Assembly (NCBI GenBank): GCA_010015745.1
Contig: ML978283.1
Location: 1-64,000 of the forward strand
DNA from: Setomelanomma holmii
Taxonomy: Eukaryota; Ascomycota; Dothideomycetes; Pleosporales; Phaeosphaeriaceae
Reading direction: 5' to 3'
Length of the DNA stretch: 64,000 bases
Every line of letters begins with the position of its first letter. Position 1 is the stretch's first letter. Under the pieces are notes generated by a model. That model worked only from the letters and a program-made list of their open reading frames with translations. It searched no databases and was not told the DNA's origin. Shown one piece after another: positions 34,869 through 46,277 of the stretch. Both the position numbers and the translations under genes were made by a program.

Positions 34869-37009
34869 ATGGCTCCCCCCGCAGTTAACAAGACAAATCT
34901 CCACCCGAGCGGTCTCAAGTATGTTGTAGCTAGATGGTTGACCTTGAAGGACGGCTACTGACTATCACAGGCCCGCAAAGGAACACACTGAGATTGAAGA
35001 AGAGCTCCACGACAAGGCTCACATTGATTACGACCGTGTAGCAATTGTGAGCTCCCACAACCACAATCAACACGCATTCAGTACTGACAACTTCAGGTCG
35101 CCAATCCTTCAGTTGCAGCCCTCTATGAAGATGCTCTCGTGTACGAGACAGGTTCGGCTATCACAGCATCAGGCGCGCTTTCAGCATATTCGGGAGCCAA
35201 GACTGGCCGCTCACCCTCGGATAAGCGTATCGTCGAAGAAGGATCCTCCTCGAAAGAGGTCTGGTGGGGCCCTGTCAACAAGCCGATGAATCCCGACGTA
35301 AGTCTTCAGCTTTCCGTTCACCCTTCAAAAAGTCCCGCAGCAATTCCTAAGAAATTTGCTTGTGAATCCGACAGCAGACGTCATGCACACTAAGCGCACA
35401 CCCGATGAGTGCGGTTGCTGTTGCGATCCCTGCACGTTCGCGCGCTGGGGCTCGGCTGCCCCGCATGCAAGACGGTCAGCCCCTCGATTCGGCAGACATT
35501 CACGTGTGTTCACAATTCTCTTGCTAACCGCACTTGCAGGTCTGGCGTATCAACCGTGAGCGTGCCATTGATTACCTCAACACCAGGAATCGCATCTACG
35601 TCGTCGATGGATTCGCCGGATGGGACGAGCGCTACCGGATACGCGTCCGCGTTGTTTGCGCGCGCGCTTACCATGCTCTCTTTATGCGTAACATGTTGAT
35701 CCGTCCCTCAAGAGAGGAGCTCGAGGGCTTCCATCCCGACTACGTCATCTACAATGCCGGCGCCTTCCCCGCAAATAGATACACCAGTGGCATGACTTCA
35801 TCGACCTCGGTCGCCATCAACTTTGCCGATAAGGAGATGGTTATTCTCGGTACTGAGTACGCCGGAGAAATGAAGAAGGTAATGGAAGCACTCTGTGTGT
35901 ACGGTGCAATATCGCTGATATGATACGCAGGGTATCTTCACGGTGCTCTACTATGAGATGCCCGTCAAGCATGACGTCCTCACATTGCACTCGTCTGCCA
36001 ACGAAGGCCAGAATGGCGATGTCACTGTTTTCTTCGGCCTGTCAGGCACTGGCAAGACAACATTGTCTGCCGACCCCAAGCGTGCCTTGATTGGTGACGA
36101 CGAGCACTGCTGGAGTGACTCAGGTGTCTTCAACATTGAGGGTGGCTGCTACGCCAAGTGCATTGGCCTGTCCGCAGAGAAGGAACCCGATATCTATGGC
36201 GCCATTCGCTTCGGATCCATCCTTGAGAATGTTGTCTTCGACCCCGTTACCCGCGTCGTCGACTACGACGATGACACACTGACCGAGAACACCCGTTGCG
36301 CCTACCCTATCGAGTACATCGAGAACACCAAGATCCCCTGCATCTCAAGCAAGCACCCCAAGAACCTTGTCCTGCTGACCTGCGATGCCCGCGGTGTCCT
36401 GCCACCTATCTCCAAGCTCAACCCGGAGCAGACCATGTACCACTTCATCTCCGGCTACACCTCCAAGATGGCCGGAACCGAGCAAGGCGTCACCGAGCCA
36501 CAGGCCACCTTCTCATCCTGCTTTGCCCAGCCCTTCCTCGCACTGCACCCCATGCGTTACGCCAAGATGCTGGCGAAGAAGATGGAGGAGCACAACGCCG
36601 ATGCATGGCTGCTCAACACCGGCTGGGTCGGTGCTGGCGCTACCACTGGGTAAGTCTCCCACATGCACTAACTACATTCTACACACATACTAATATCACT
36701 TGCAGTGGCAAGCGCTGCCCGCTAAAATACACCCGCGCTATCCTCGACGCCATCCATAGCGGCGAACTCGCAAATGTCGAATACGAAACTTACGAGACTT
36801 TTGGCCTGTCCGTGCCCAAGACCTGCCCCAACGTCCCCGACGAGCTGCTCAACCCCGCGAAATCGTGGAACGGCACCGCCGACTTCAAGGGTGAGGTCGA
36901 GAAGCTGGGTCGCTTGTTCATGGAGAACTTCAAGAAGTATGAGGATCAGGCTACGCCTGAGGTGCTCAAGAGTGGCCCGCATGTGTGTTGCTGCCCTAAG
37001 CATTCGTAA
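34869..37009 (+). CDS. PCK1: Phosphoenolpyruvate carboxykinase (ATP)
   Basis: Gluconeogenic enzyme turning oxaloacetate plus ATP into phosphoenolpyruvate, CO2 and ADP in the cytosol. Six exons: 34869-34918, 34971-35046, 35097-35297, 35540-35878, 35931-36649 and 36706-37009, giving 562 residues, normal for ATP-dependent PEPCK. Landmarks: SGAKTGRSPSDKRIVEE and the substrate region; P-loop GLSGTGKTTLSADP (from residue 258); metal-binding GDDEHCWSDSGVFNIEGGCY; ENVVFDPVTRVVDYDD; AYPIEYIENTKIP; GYTSKMAGTE; NTGWVGAG; RCPLKYTRAILDAI. The third intron is unusually long (242 nt) compared with about 50 nt for the rest. In fungi the gene is induced on acetate or fatty acids and repressed by glucose; the sequence alone does not show this. 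An upstream in-frame ATG at 34527 could add 114 residues. Confidence 0.95.
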
Positions 37010-37719
37010 ACCCGAATGCGAGATGAGAAAGGTAGCATTTTCTTATGATTTGACAAACTGAGTAATCCGGTCGATTTGACCTCAGCGATTTTCCTTCCTC
37101 CTTCCCTTTTGAGTGGTTGTGGGTATATATAAGCCCACTGGTGGATTAACCTTACAAGAGGTTCTTTTCTTATTACTTATTCACAATACCTTGTATCATC
37201 GACGACCGACCAAAACCAAACGAGGGAGAGACTTGGATGCGAGGTTTTCCTTAGCCTTGTACAGTTGGGCGTGGAGTTTGGCATTGCATCGAAGGAAAGA
37301 GGAGCAGTATCATAGCGAGGTGATGCGGAGAAGAGTAAAAGAGTAGAGAGAACGAATATGACTGAATTCTGCACAAGTCCTCACTATCTTTCACACATCG
37401 TTATCAACCTTAATTCACCTATGTCAAATCCTATTTTAGACATCTGCTGGGTGAGGGAGTGTTGTGTGGCGGCCGAACAACTATCCATATGGATGTTCGA
37501 AAATATACCTGGCGGCTGAACGCCATCGCTATGCCTCCGCAAAGTCGACTAATGAAAGGTGCAGGTGGCGCTTAGCCTCATCATACTGCATGTGCGACAA
37601 GTACAGAAGGAGTCGCAGGTCAGTGTCCTCACTCGACTGGGACTACAGCACTACGGCGAACTCTAACGTAGTTGGTTTCTAGTTGGTTGTTTCCGTCTGC
37701 AAACCGTAGCTTTGTTATC
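37010..37719. other. Intergenic downstream of PEPCK
   Basis: No supported gene. A TATATAAG word occurs near 37124 but no coding sequence follows it on the plus strand. This holds the 3' ends of PEPCK (plus) and of the zinc-finger remnant (minus). Confidence 0.45.
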
Positions 37720-38067
37720 TCATGGCTCATCTCTTCTTGTTCTTAGATCGTCATTGTTCCTTCGGTACCGCACGACATGCCTATCGAAATTATCTATTCG
37801 ATTCCAGATTCTTTTTGGAGCCCTGCAATCTGTATTCGGACATTTGAACCGGTTTTGCAACGCATTCGCCTCCATAATCTTAGCCTTGTAGACTGTCCTT
37901 TTGTGACGCTTCAGATCAGCGTTGAGATTGAAAGCGCGTGGACACTGTGAGCATGTGAAGCGTCGAATGTGCTTCCGATTTTGATGCTCGTTTAGTTTAC
38001 CTAGCGTGCAATTGCAAAGGGTGCATAAATGTGTGCTATCAAGAATAACGTTAGTGGTGTTGTTGCA
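37720..38067 (-). pseudogene. C2H2 zinc-finger protein remnant with lost zinc ligands
   Basis: A minus-strand frame of about 115 codons, without an ATG at its head, encodes three successive C2H2-like fingers. Finger 1 reads CTLCNCTLGKLNEHQNRKH with all four ligands. Finger 2 reads CSQCPRAFNLNADLKRHKRT and then VY, where the last ligand should be His but is Tyr. Finger 3 reads CPNTDCRAPKRIWNRIDNF and then DRHVVRY, again Tyr where the final His is expected. The frame most likely starts at an acceptor near 38036 (CTAAC branch site, then GATAG), so an upstream exon to about 38288 is possible but unproven. Two His-to-Tyr changes, both CAC/CAT to TAC, fit C-to-T in CpA. It is a decayed gene or a protein with non-functional fingers. 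Confidence 0.5.
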
Positions 38068-38288
38068 TTAGTATTAGAGGAGCTAGATAGCGAAGTAGTG
38101 TTGCCAGACAGATCATAGGAAAATATAAAACTCGACAATTTTCCTTGTGTTACGCTTTCTACACATTGCCCATGCATATTGTCATCGACGCAATTTATAG
38201 GTTCTTCGAATACCTCTCGGCCAAGAATAGTGCTTTCGAGAGCCAGCAGGATCGGCAGTGATCGCGGTAAAGTCATGCGATGCCTCAA

Positions 38289-38793
38289 ATATGCAACCGA
38301 CGTTCGTGGCTCTGGCTCTCAAAGTGAACTTTGGCGTTTGGAAGACTTTCGCTTGCTTGTAGCATCTTTGTGTATTAGACTACCAGCACGTCTCATCCAG
38401 CTTATGAGCTCGAAGGTATAGAATCAACCACCGGAATTTCGGGTAGTGAACACCATAAGAAAATGGCTATGGATCTCATGTGGCATATGATGGGCTTCAA
38501 CCGTGTCGAGTTTTGACCGAAGATAAGGTTTTGTAACAGAGCAGGAGCGATTGCACAGACGCGCTCGCGAAACAGGTTAGACAGCATGGCCCGTGCGCCA
38601 TCTTCCAACCACGCTGAGCCGTATCAAGTCGTTCATCCAATCGCACGCCCCAACATCCATCGTTCTAAACTTGGTTCTACACACGCTTCTCGGGCTTGAA
38701 AGCGAGCACGTTGCACGAAGAGGCCAGGAAACGACGTCACATGGCTATCGTCATCATTGTTGACACCTTAGAAAGTCTGGCAATCGGTGCACG
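38289..38793. other. Intergenic, nothing recognised
   Basis: This lies between the zinc-finger remnant and a hypothetical gene. It is fairly AT-rich and frames are interrupted on both strands. Confidence 0.4.
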
Positions 38794-39576
38794 ATGAGAA
38801 TTACTGCCATACTGCGCACATCAAAGCTGAGATTCGGGATACACGCACGACTTTCTTGGGACAAAGCGCAGGAGGCATCAGGTCTCTCGAAAGAGAATTG
38901 GGAGCAATTACGTGTATGCATCTGCTATCTGATATACTCGATCCTGACTATTGACCATCATCAGCGCGCGACCTACAATTTCTGCAAGTCGCTCGACACA
39001 GAAGCTTACACAAAACGCACTGAAGCAGAACGACAAAATCTACTGGAGCTCGTGAATGCTCATGTGCGAAAAGTTAAGCTTTCTCAGCCGGTCGACAGCG
39101 ATCATATCAATTGGCTAGCGCATAGAATCTTGTCATACGATCGAGAACCCCAGCAAAAGCGTAAGCATCCCGCGCCATGTCATGTGCGGACTTCTCACTC
39201 TCCGAACAGGCACTGCACTGAATCTGCAATGTAGAGCGGCATTTACAGACGCACACCCGTGGGATGTGGAGACTGGAATGCAGAAACTCATGGTATGCTG
39301 ATGAGAAATCCGTACAAGAGTCTGCGCTTACTTGTACTACAGGACAACGTTCGTGATGCTATCACTGAATTCATCAGACCGAGTGGTAGCGGGCGAGCAA
39401 ATGCCATACCATTAAGTGAGATGTCCGAAGATGAACGTCAACGCATCAGAGACGATATAAGAAGGCGAAACCATCAAGTGCAGCTTCCGAATCTCTCTGA
39501 TGATACACTCGACCGCCTCATTGCACGGAAATTTTCCAACAGAACGTACGACATGCGAAGAAGACGCAGAACATGA
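38794..39576 (+). CDS. Hypothetical protein, four exons, possibly frameshifted at its end
   Basis: No family recognised. Exons 38794-38913, 38965-39160, 39210-39292 and 39343-39576 splice through clean GT-AG introns into 210 codons in one frame. The product is charged and helical-looking (WDKAQEASGLSKENWEQLR; YTKRTEAERQNLLELVNAHV; ALNLQCRAAFTDAHPWDVET; EMSEDERQRIRDDIRRR). Just before the stop the coding pattern moves to another frame: from about 39535 a +1 frame reads CEEDAEHEAAHVFAALTWNM, much more protein-like than the basic end YDMRRRRRT in the first frame, and an open frame in the same register continues from 39650 to 39967. A one-base indel near 39535 would explain this, so the gene may be newly broken or longer than modelled. 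Confidence 0.45.
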
Positions 39577-40158
39577 AGCAGCACACGTATTCGCAGCATT
39601 GACATGGAACATGCAAGTATAGACGCACGCCCTCGGTCAACAGCATACCATGCTCATCCCAGCAACAAGACACAGAGCGTCACAAAGATTAAATTCATGG
39701 TCAGGAGAACAGTTGGACTCAATCAGAACCCGTCGGATAAGTCTCGCCCGTGTATTCGCACAATGGGAAATACATCGATCCACAACCCGAGGACCACTCG
39801 CCGTTCAAAGGAGCAGAGATCCTCCACGTGATAAGCTTTGGGCCAATCGAAATAAGATACTTTTAACAGCACCGTTTTCGAATTGCGAGGCTAGGAGCTA
39901 TACGCAGCACTCACACGCTATCGACGTGATCGCTGTACTAAGCTACCGACACCGATACAAGAGCTGATTGGGTGTGCATCGCGCAGTCTGGATCATATGC
40001 CGGACAATCACATCTACCAAACCAAAAGTTAGATGCATGAAGAATTTCGACCCTTGTCATGTAATTGCGATGACATTACAACCCCATAATAGAAACCTAG
40101 GGTATCTCTAAAAACGCCAATCACCCAAGTCGACCTGCATTTCCAAGCCAAGCCGGAC
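39577..40158. other. Possible 3' continuation of the hypothetical gene, then intergenic
   Basis: The stretch 39577-39967 may be downstream coding sequence of the gene at 38794 after a frameshift (open frame LIPATRHRASQRLNSWSGEQ and onward). The rest is AT-rich and holds the 3' end of the minus-strand SNF12 gene. No other gene is supported. Confidence 0.35.
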
Positions 40159-41836
40159 CTACGCAGCCTTGATATTCTGCCTTGCCAACCACAACGCCAC
40201 ACTCTCCTTCGCAATATCGCTCCCCCAAACCCCATCCGCCCCGCCCCGTCTCCACTCCTCGCCTGATGCATCCTCGCCCCCACCACGCGTCGCCTCGCCA
40301 AGCAGGACCTCGAGATCGCGCTTCTGGGACGAAAGCCAGCGCTTGAAGAAGGCGACGGGATCCTTGGACATGCTAGAGAAGAAGGCGTGTTTGGCTTTTG
40401 ATTGGCCGATTGCGCCCATGAGGAGGACGAGTTGCTCGTCGATCTTTTGGATTTCTTGGAGCGTTTGGATGCTGTCTGGGCGGCGGAGGATGTCTTGGAA
40501 TAGGGGTTGCATGGGATCTTCGAGGGCGACTTGGACGTCGTAGATGGTGAGTTCTGAAGCGACTTTGCCAGAGTCGGCGGCGGGCGAGATGTAGTCCTTG
40601 TCGACGCGAATCGTATATTGTAGTTGGATTGGTGGGAGTGTGGTCAGGTGCGGCTTGATGAGCTGCGGTAGGTTTGGGAAGTAGAAGGAGTCTGCGCCAC
40701 CGAAGAGGGCTTTGAGTTTGGCGTCGCACGCGAATTTGCGCTCGTCGTCGTCTTGCTGCAGGTGTTGTGAGCGCGCGTATTCCCAGATGCCCATGAGAAC
40801 GCCGGCGCGATCTTCTTCGTCGGTATCAAGGAGCTCGGCGAGAGGCTTGCTTAGTCGGAAGACCTAGATATTATTGTCAGAGCGCATTCTTACGTCCAGG
40901 GTACCCAATTTCCTATCTCATGGTTACTCACCTCAGGATTCTGGAATCGCTGCAAGTTGATTGTAATGCTGATGTTCTCGTCGCCCTTGCGCTCAAACTC
41001 GAGCTCGCTGAAGTTACTTTCTTTCGTGTTTGCAGTCTCAGGCCGCTTCCACTCAATCGATGTGAAGTTGTCGGGTTGCAGACTCTTTGCACGGTCGAAG
41101 TCGATTGTGATGGAGTTGAAATAGTGCGAGAACAGCTTTGGCTTCGCAGCAGCCTTTTGCTCTGCAGCCTCGGCACCGTCCTCGTCCATGGCATCTGCGT
41201 CCTTCTCGTCCTCCTCTTCATCCTCAAGACCCTCGTCACCCTGTTCGTCCAGCAGGCGACCCTGGATCTTGACGCGATAGGTGGCGTTGGTGTCGCTCTC
41301 GAAATCGAAAGCGTCCGCGTCAATGCCGCTGCTCTGCCAGGGCTGATTCTCAACCGTGTTCGAGATCCATATGCGCATGGTGCCATAGCGCGAGGCACGG
41401 GAGTGGTGCTTCGAATCCATAACATCAAGCTTTTTGCGCATCATGGTTGCGTCCAGTGTGCGCTCCACCTCGCGCAGCTCTTTATATCGCGCCACGCCAT
41501 CGCAAATGCAGATGTCCTCTACACCCTCGGGAATATTCTTGTCCGTGGGGTTCTTTGCGATCCGGCGCATCTTTTCGCGACGCTCAGCTTCGGCTCGCTG
41601 CTGAGCTTGCATCGTGGCGTTGTTGTATTGTTGCGGGGCGTGTTGTGGAGCTACTATGGGACCTTTACGAAAAGCAAACGCCAAGTCAGACTTGCTAATC
41701 ATGTTGGGGGGATGTTGGGGGGCGGAAGGTGCAGTTGGTAGCGGTGAATGCGATTGCACTTACCAGGCCCTCTGCGCGCGGCAGGCGGCATCGCCATTTG
41801 CTGCTGCGGAATATAGTTGGTCCGGTTGCCGTACAT
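40159..41836 (-). CDS. SNF12: SWI/SNF-RSC complex subunit SNF12/RSC6 (BAF60/SMARCD), SWIB domain
   Basis: Non-catalytic subunit of nuclear ATP-dependent chromatin remodelling complexes. Exons 41764-41836, 40932-41662 and 40159-40863 give 502 residues. The N-terminus is Gln/Pro-rich (MYGNRTNYIPQQQMAMPPAA), then a predicted coiled segment (QQRAEAERREKMRRIAKNP), the conserved middle (YKELREVERTLDATMMRKKL; RTLRIWISNT-like MRIWISNTVENQPWQ), an acidic insertion, and a SWIB/MDM2 fold beginning VFRLSKPLAELLDTDEEDRA with MGIWEYARSQHLQQDDDERK. The C-terminus matches BAF60 family ends (AFFKRWLSSQKRDLEVLLGE). The acceptor of exon 2 (AAAG at 41663) is atypical, but the nearer TTAG runs into a stop; the exon 1-2 junction is the weakest point. 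Confidence 0.9.
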
Positions 41837-42374
41837 CGTGGGCAGGAGCGCGACTCTGGAAACGGTAGCGAGGATGGGGGAGCGACTTCCACGATGAAAG
41901 CGCGATGTTGGAGATGGAAGATGGCAGGGCGCTTTTCTGGGGAGACGCGTTCGAGGTACCACGTTAGAGCTTTGGCCTGATTCGCGCGTCTCCTTTTCCT
42001 ATGGCGGGGCTGCGCAAGGCTGGGAACCCCGCGAACTGGCCTCAACATGCTGGGCGTCCTTTACTATCATCCGGTGTGGCCAGGGACTATGTGAATTCTG
42101 TGACATGTGCGTGTCATATTTGCGAGATGCCTCTGCTGTTCGATCTCTCTGTACCCTTTCACGGCGTGAATGCATTTCTCTTGGCGCGCGATCCGATTCG
42201 CGGCATGCATCGAATACTTCCGTCTAGCGGTGTCAAAGTCCATCGAGACATTATCGTCTTATCGCTCATCTTCCTCCAATAATTCCTCAAAAAATCATCA
42301 TTGACTTGCTTTGCACCTGCGTCCTGACAGAACTTGGAGAGACCAACACGAAAGAGAACCATCACAGAGAGACG
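41837..42374. promoter_or_regulatory. Divergent intergenic region SNF12 / amidohydrolase
   Basis: This 538 bp must contain promoters for both genes. The short open frames (42001-42282 plus) look like chance. No site named. Confidence 0.4.
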
Positions 42375-43723
42375 ATGAGGAGCTTGAAGAAGATTGTCCG
42401 CGTGCGCATACCGAACAAGCCATCGTCTAGCCTATGGGACATAACCATCCATGATGGGAGGATAGCATCCGTCACGGCCCATGACAGCGCGTTGAATGTC
42501 CAAGCTCCTGATGTCCTCGATGGAACCAACCGGCTTGTAGCTCCCTCTCTCTGCCACGCCCACATCCATCTCGACAAGTGCTTTCTGCTTCAGGATCCCA
42601 AGTACAGCGACCTGCAGATCGAGAGTGGGGGCTTCGACGAGGCCATGAAGATGACTGGTGAAGCCAAGTCCAGATTCGACGAGGACGATCTGCTCAAAAG
42701 GGGCGGGCAACTTATCGAAGAGAGTGTCAAACATGGTGTGACTTCTATGAGAGCTTTCGTTGAGGTCGATGGAGTGGTGGAGCTGAAATGTTTGCAGGCT
42801 GGTTTGAAGCTCAAAGAGCAGTGCAGAGACAGGTGCGAGATACAAATTTGCGCCTTTGCGCAGCTGCCGTTGTTCTCCGGCCAAGATCAGGGTGCTGAAG
42901 TGCGAAGACTGATGGCTCTTGCGGCAGATGAGCCAGGAGTTGAGGTGCTTGGAAGTACGCCATATGTCGAAGATGGGGAGCCCAAATCGAAAGAAAATGT
43001 AAGGTGGATCGCAGAATTAGCCATGCAGCGCAAGAAGCATCTGGACCTACATCTGGACTACTTCCTCGAGGAATACAAGCAGCCTCTTGTTTGGGACGTC
43101 CTCAACATTGTGAAACAGCTAGGTTGGCCAGAGGAGGAGGATCTGAGAATCACACTTGGCCACTGTACCCGCTTGACACGATTCGGACACGACGAGTGGC
43201 AGCACTTGCGTCAAGAGATTGGAAAGCTGCCTGTATCCTTCGTCGGCCTTCCCACGTCTGATCTCTTCATGATGCGCACGCCGGAGGGCCTGCGTGGAAC
43301 ACTGCCGGTCCTGGAGCTGATCCGAGAGCACGATCTGAATGCAGCGATTGCTATCAACAATGTGGGAAACGCGTTCACGCCGCAAGGTACCTGTGATCCT
43401 CTGAGCCTAGCTTCGCTCGCAGTCGGTCTGTATCAAGCCGGCACAATGAAAGACGCGGAAACAATATATGTAGGTACCCTCAAACCTTGCCTAATCAGGT
43501 GCCGCCTTTTGACGCTGCAACGTAGGAATCCGTCTCGTCTCGGGCGAAGGCTGCCATTGGCTGCGAGACAACATCCTTGGACCTGGACCCTGGCCAGTTC
43601 GCGGATCTACTGTTGTTTGATCGGATGGACAGTGGCTGGAGGTGTAGGAAGAGTATCGCAGAAGTGGTATATGACGCCGGATCCAATCGACAAACGGTGT
43701 TCCGTGGTCGATTGACGGCTTAA
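42375..43723 (+). CDS. Cytosine-deaminase-like metal-dependent amidohydrolase
   Basis: Member of the amidohydrolase superfamily closest in wording to bacterial/fungal cytosine deaminase (CodA) and N-isopropylammelide amidohydrolase-type enzymes. Exons 42375-43469 and 43526-43723 give 430 residues. Metal ligands are visible: PSLCHAHIHLDKCF (the HxH pair), HLDLHLDYFLEEY (His), ITLGHCTRLT (His), and a later GLPTSDLFMM where a catalytic Asp is expected. VTSMRAFVEVD and INNVGNAFTPQGTCDPLSLA match the barrel region. A small beta-sandwich formed by N- and C-terminal parts (IHDGRIASVTAHD; FADLLLFDR) is typical. The start at 42375 was chosen as the ATG directly before the conserved sandwich; the open frame extends upstream without an ATG that improves it. 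Substrate not predictable. Confidence 0.85.
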
Positions 43724-44249
43724 AGCTAAGCTGGGGCCAGGTACTGTTGTTCGTTAGAGAAGGTACACGGTATTTCTTGACATCATGTGTTTAGCGCGAC
43801 TTCCCCACGCAAAGTCACATCTCAAGACTACAAACGCACAACACACGCGGCATACACCGCGAAGCACTCATTACAGTTTCTGCACGGATCCGCTACCTGG
43901 CACGAACGGTCGTCGCTATTTCGGTAGATAGTGCGCGTTTGCTTGTGCGACAAGAACGAGTCACACAGCTCACGTGCTTCCCGTTCACTGCAAGCACAGA
44001 GCACCCCACTGCCAAGCACTTGTCTCTTGCATAGCCCGTGCATCGACCCCACGACGTCAATCTTACGGCAGACTCGTCGCACCTAGATTCGTTCGATGCT
44101 TCCACTTAGCCACGACCAATAGAAGTGACCGACCCTTCTGGAGCGCTCGACCACAAGGATAAGACTATTTCAGTACACCGAGGGCACTAGTTGATATCGA
44201 CACGGCTTACGCGCAAACACATTCAGTACGCCAGCCCGCAAACTTCACA
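43724..44249. other. Intergenic with a cysteine-rich minus-strand frame
   Basis: This is mainly the upstream region of the PAH/C2H2 gene. A minus-strand frame (43828-44082) has nine cysteines in its last 71 codons but no signal peptide and no family; it is discussed under findings rather than called a gene. Confidence 0.35.
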
Positions 44250-46277
44250 ATGGAGGAGCCTATAGCTACAAGTCAAGAAGATCATATAAGGAGTGGTGCT
44301 TCTCGCTTTCCGGCACTCAACCAGGTGTCGCTTGTGTTCTTAGAGAATATGAAGGTAAGCTATTTGCACACCCTGGTGCACGGTCCTGCGACTCTGGTCT
44401 TCCGGCGCAAGCCCTCGTAAGACTCCAGCCGCTGTTGCTTCTTCACTTCTCCATGGACAGCTCCTGACATTAAGTAGATCAGATTCGGCGAGCAGTCATA
44501 CGAGGCAGCTAAAATCCACGACATCCTTGGACAATTTGCAAGTGGCGAAATTTCGAAGAGGCATACAATCTCGACTATCTTGAACATTATTAGTGGTCAC
44601 GACAACCTCAGACATGATCTCTTTGCGATTCTGAACCATGACGATGCGCGCTGGACGCCTAGAGACTTCGATCTATCACCGAAATCCGTGCCGCAATTTC
44701 TCCAGCTCACGCATGAACCGCAGATGTGCCTGCCTTCTATCTCGGTGCCATGGGAGTCCAATCGTCCCAGTCGTTCCTCATTCAGATCACTGACTTCAGC
44801 TGTCTACAATGCATACGCGAACCCCGATGAGGCCGAAGTTGGACAAGGGACAACAGACACACAAAGCGAGCACGACCATCAGCAGCCGACTCCACAGATT
44901 ACGCTCCCTTGGCCTGGGCAGGCTGCGTATGCTAATAGTTCAATTCTTGGTCATGTTGCGTCACCTGATGATGGTTCTTTGCACGACGACCCATGGCATC
45001 CGAATACCCACTACGATCCCATGCTAAATCAGCCAAATACTGAGTCGTTCAGCGTGTGGGAGCCAGAGCGATCGCGGTATTTACAGTCTTGGCGGGAGGT
45101 AGAATATGGCAATCCAGGCGCAGAAAACAGACATTTAATGGTCCCACAGCGTGGAGACATGCCCCTCGATGATGGATCTCCGCCATCCACGGCTGTGCTC
45201 GAATGTCACTTCTCAAATGGGTCCCACGAGAACCACTCCCGGAGAACCACACTGTCGCCATTCGTTCATCAGGAGCAGGCTTTGACTCGGACCCTGCAAC
45301 CGCTCAAACACGAGCCAGAACTGCGAGAAGGTTATGAGCCCGCGATGTCGCTTGAGATGCTTCCACCGGCCATGAACTATGAGCAACGTGAGGCTTCTCC
45401 TTGCAGCAATACAGTGGCAACACAGAGATTTTCAAGCCAACTCGGTGGACTAGAGGACGTGCAGAGCGAGGTCTCAGCGACTGACACGCGTCCTTTCAAA
45501 CGTTTGAAAGCTACAACGACGGCTGCTCGCAGTCGTGCGGAGGGTAGTGGCGAGTTCATCCATGGTCTATGTGGAAAGCGCTTCAAGAGCCGCTCCAAAG
45601 TTAAGAAGCATCACTGGGGCAACAAGAAAGATGATCTCGATACCACTACGGGCTGCTGGGCCAAGCATAAGAAGCCAAATATCCGTTGGGACGATCATCC
45701 AAGCTGCCGGGAGGCGCCAAAAGTAGGCGCAGCCAGGCGAACTTCCGATGTTCGTACGTCGAAGCATACCGAGAGCAGGCTTTCATCTGCGGAACACAAG
45801 GCACTAACTGTCCCAGCAATGATCCCAAGTCGCGAACGACTCCACTCTCATCGCATTCTTCACGATGAAGTCCCCAGAGAACTCCCAAAAAGGACTGCTG
45901 ACTCGCCACACACATCGTTGCAGTATCCGGGGTCTACCTTGTCTCAGTACCATAGTCACCACTTACCGGGTAGAAGGTCCTTCGAGAGCTTGTTGTCGGC
46001 GGTCAATATGGTATCGGAGATGGAGGCTCCCGTACCGCAAGGACGAAATGATTCTCTTGTGGCTCAATTAGACGCTCAAGCTGCAGCTGTAGACTACGAG
46101 TCCCACTATCGTCCTGGCTGGACGTTCGAATCTATTGTACCCTGCAACGAGCGTGTCTATGACCCACCAAAGCCAGATTCAGGCCCAGCCTATACGTCGA
46201 GAGAGCATATGTTGCTACCAGCTCCTTATATGTCAGAGGGCAACTTTCACCCTGGGCAGATCAATAGATATGGATAG
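44250..46277 (+). CDS. Putative nuclear regulator: PAH-like N-terminus plus single C2H2-like finger
   Basis: Exons 44250-44354 and 44478-46277 give 634 residues. Residues about 20-75 (VSLVFLENMK, IRFGEQSYEAAKIHDILGQF, ISTILNIISGHDNLRHDLFA) have the spacing of a paired amphipathic helix domain as in SIN3: a two-helix start, an F/I-x-DIL-x-F core and a loop followed by GH-(D/P)-(N/E)-L. The centre is long, Ser/Pro/His-rich and probably disordered. Near residues 430-480 lies HGLCGKRFKSRSKVKKHHWG followed by GCWAKHKKPNIRWDDHPSC, a fungal C2H2-like finger module in which a usual first cysteine is replaced (HGLC rather than C-x-C). I infer a fungal transcription regulator with possible corepressor contact; the PAH assignment is by pattern only. 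The intron is 123 nt. Confidence 0.65.

Noticed and set aside
40920..41741. 273-codon plus-strand frame antisense to SNF12
   Set aside because: Leucine/valine-rich because it reads the complement of acidic and Lys-rich codons; SNF12 explains the region fully.
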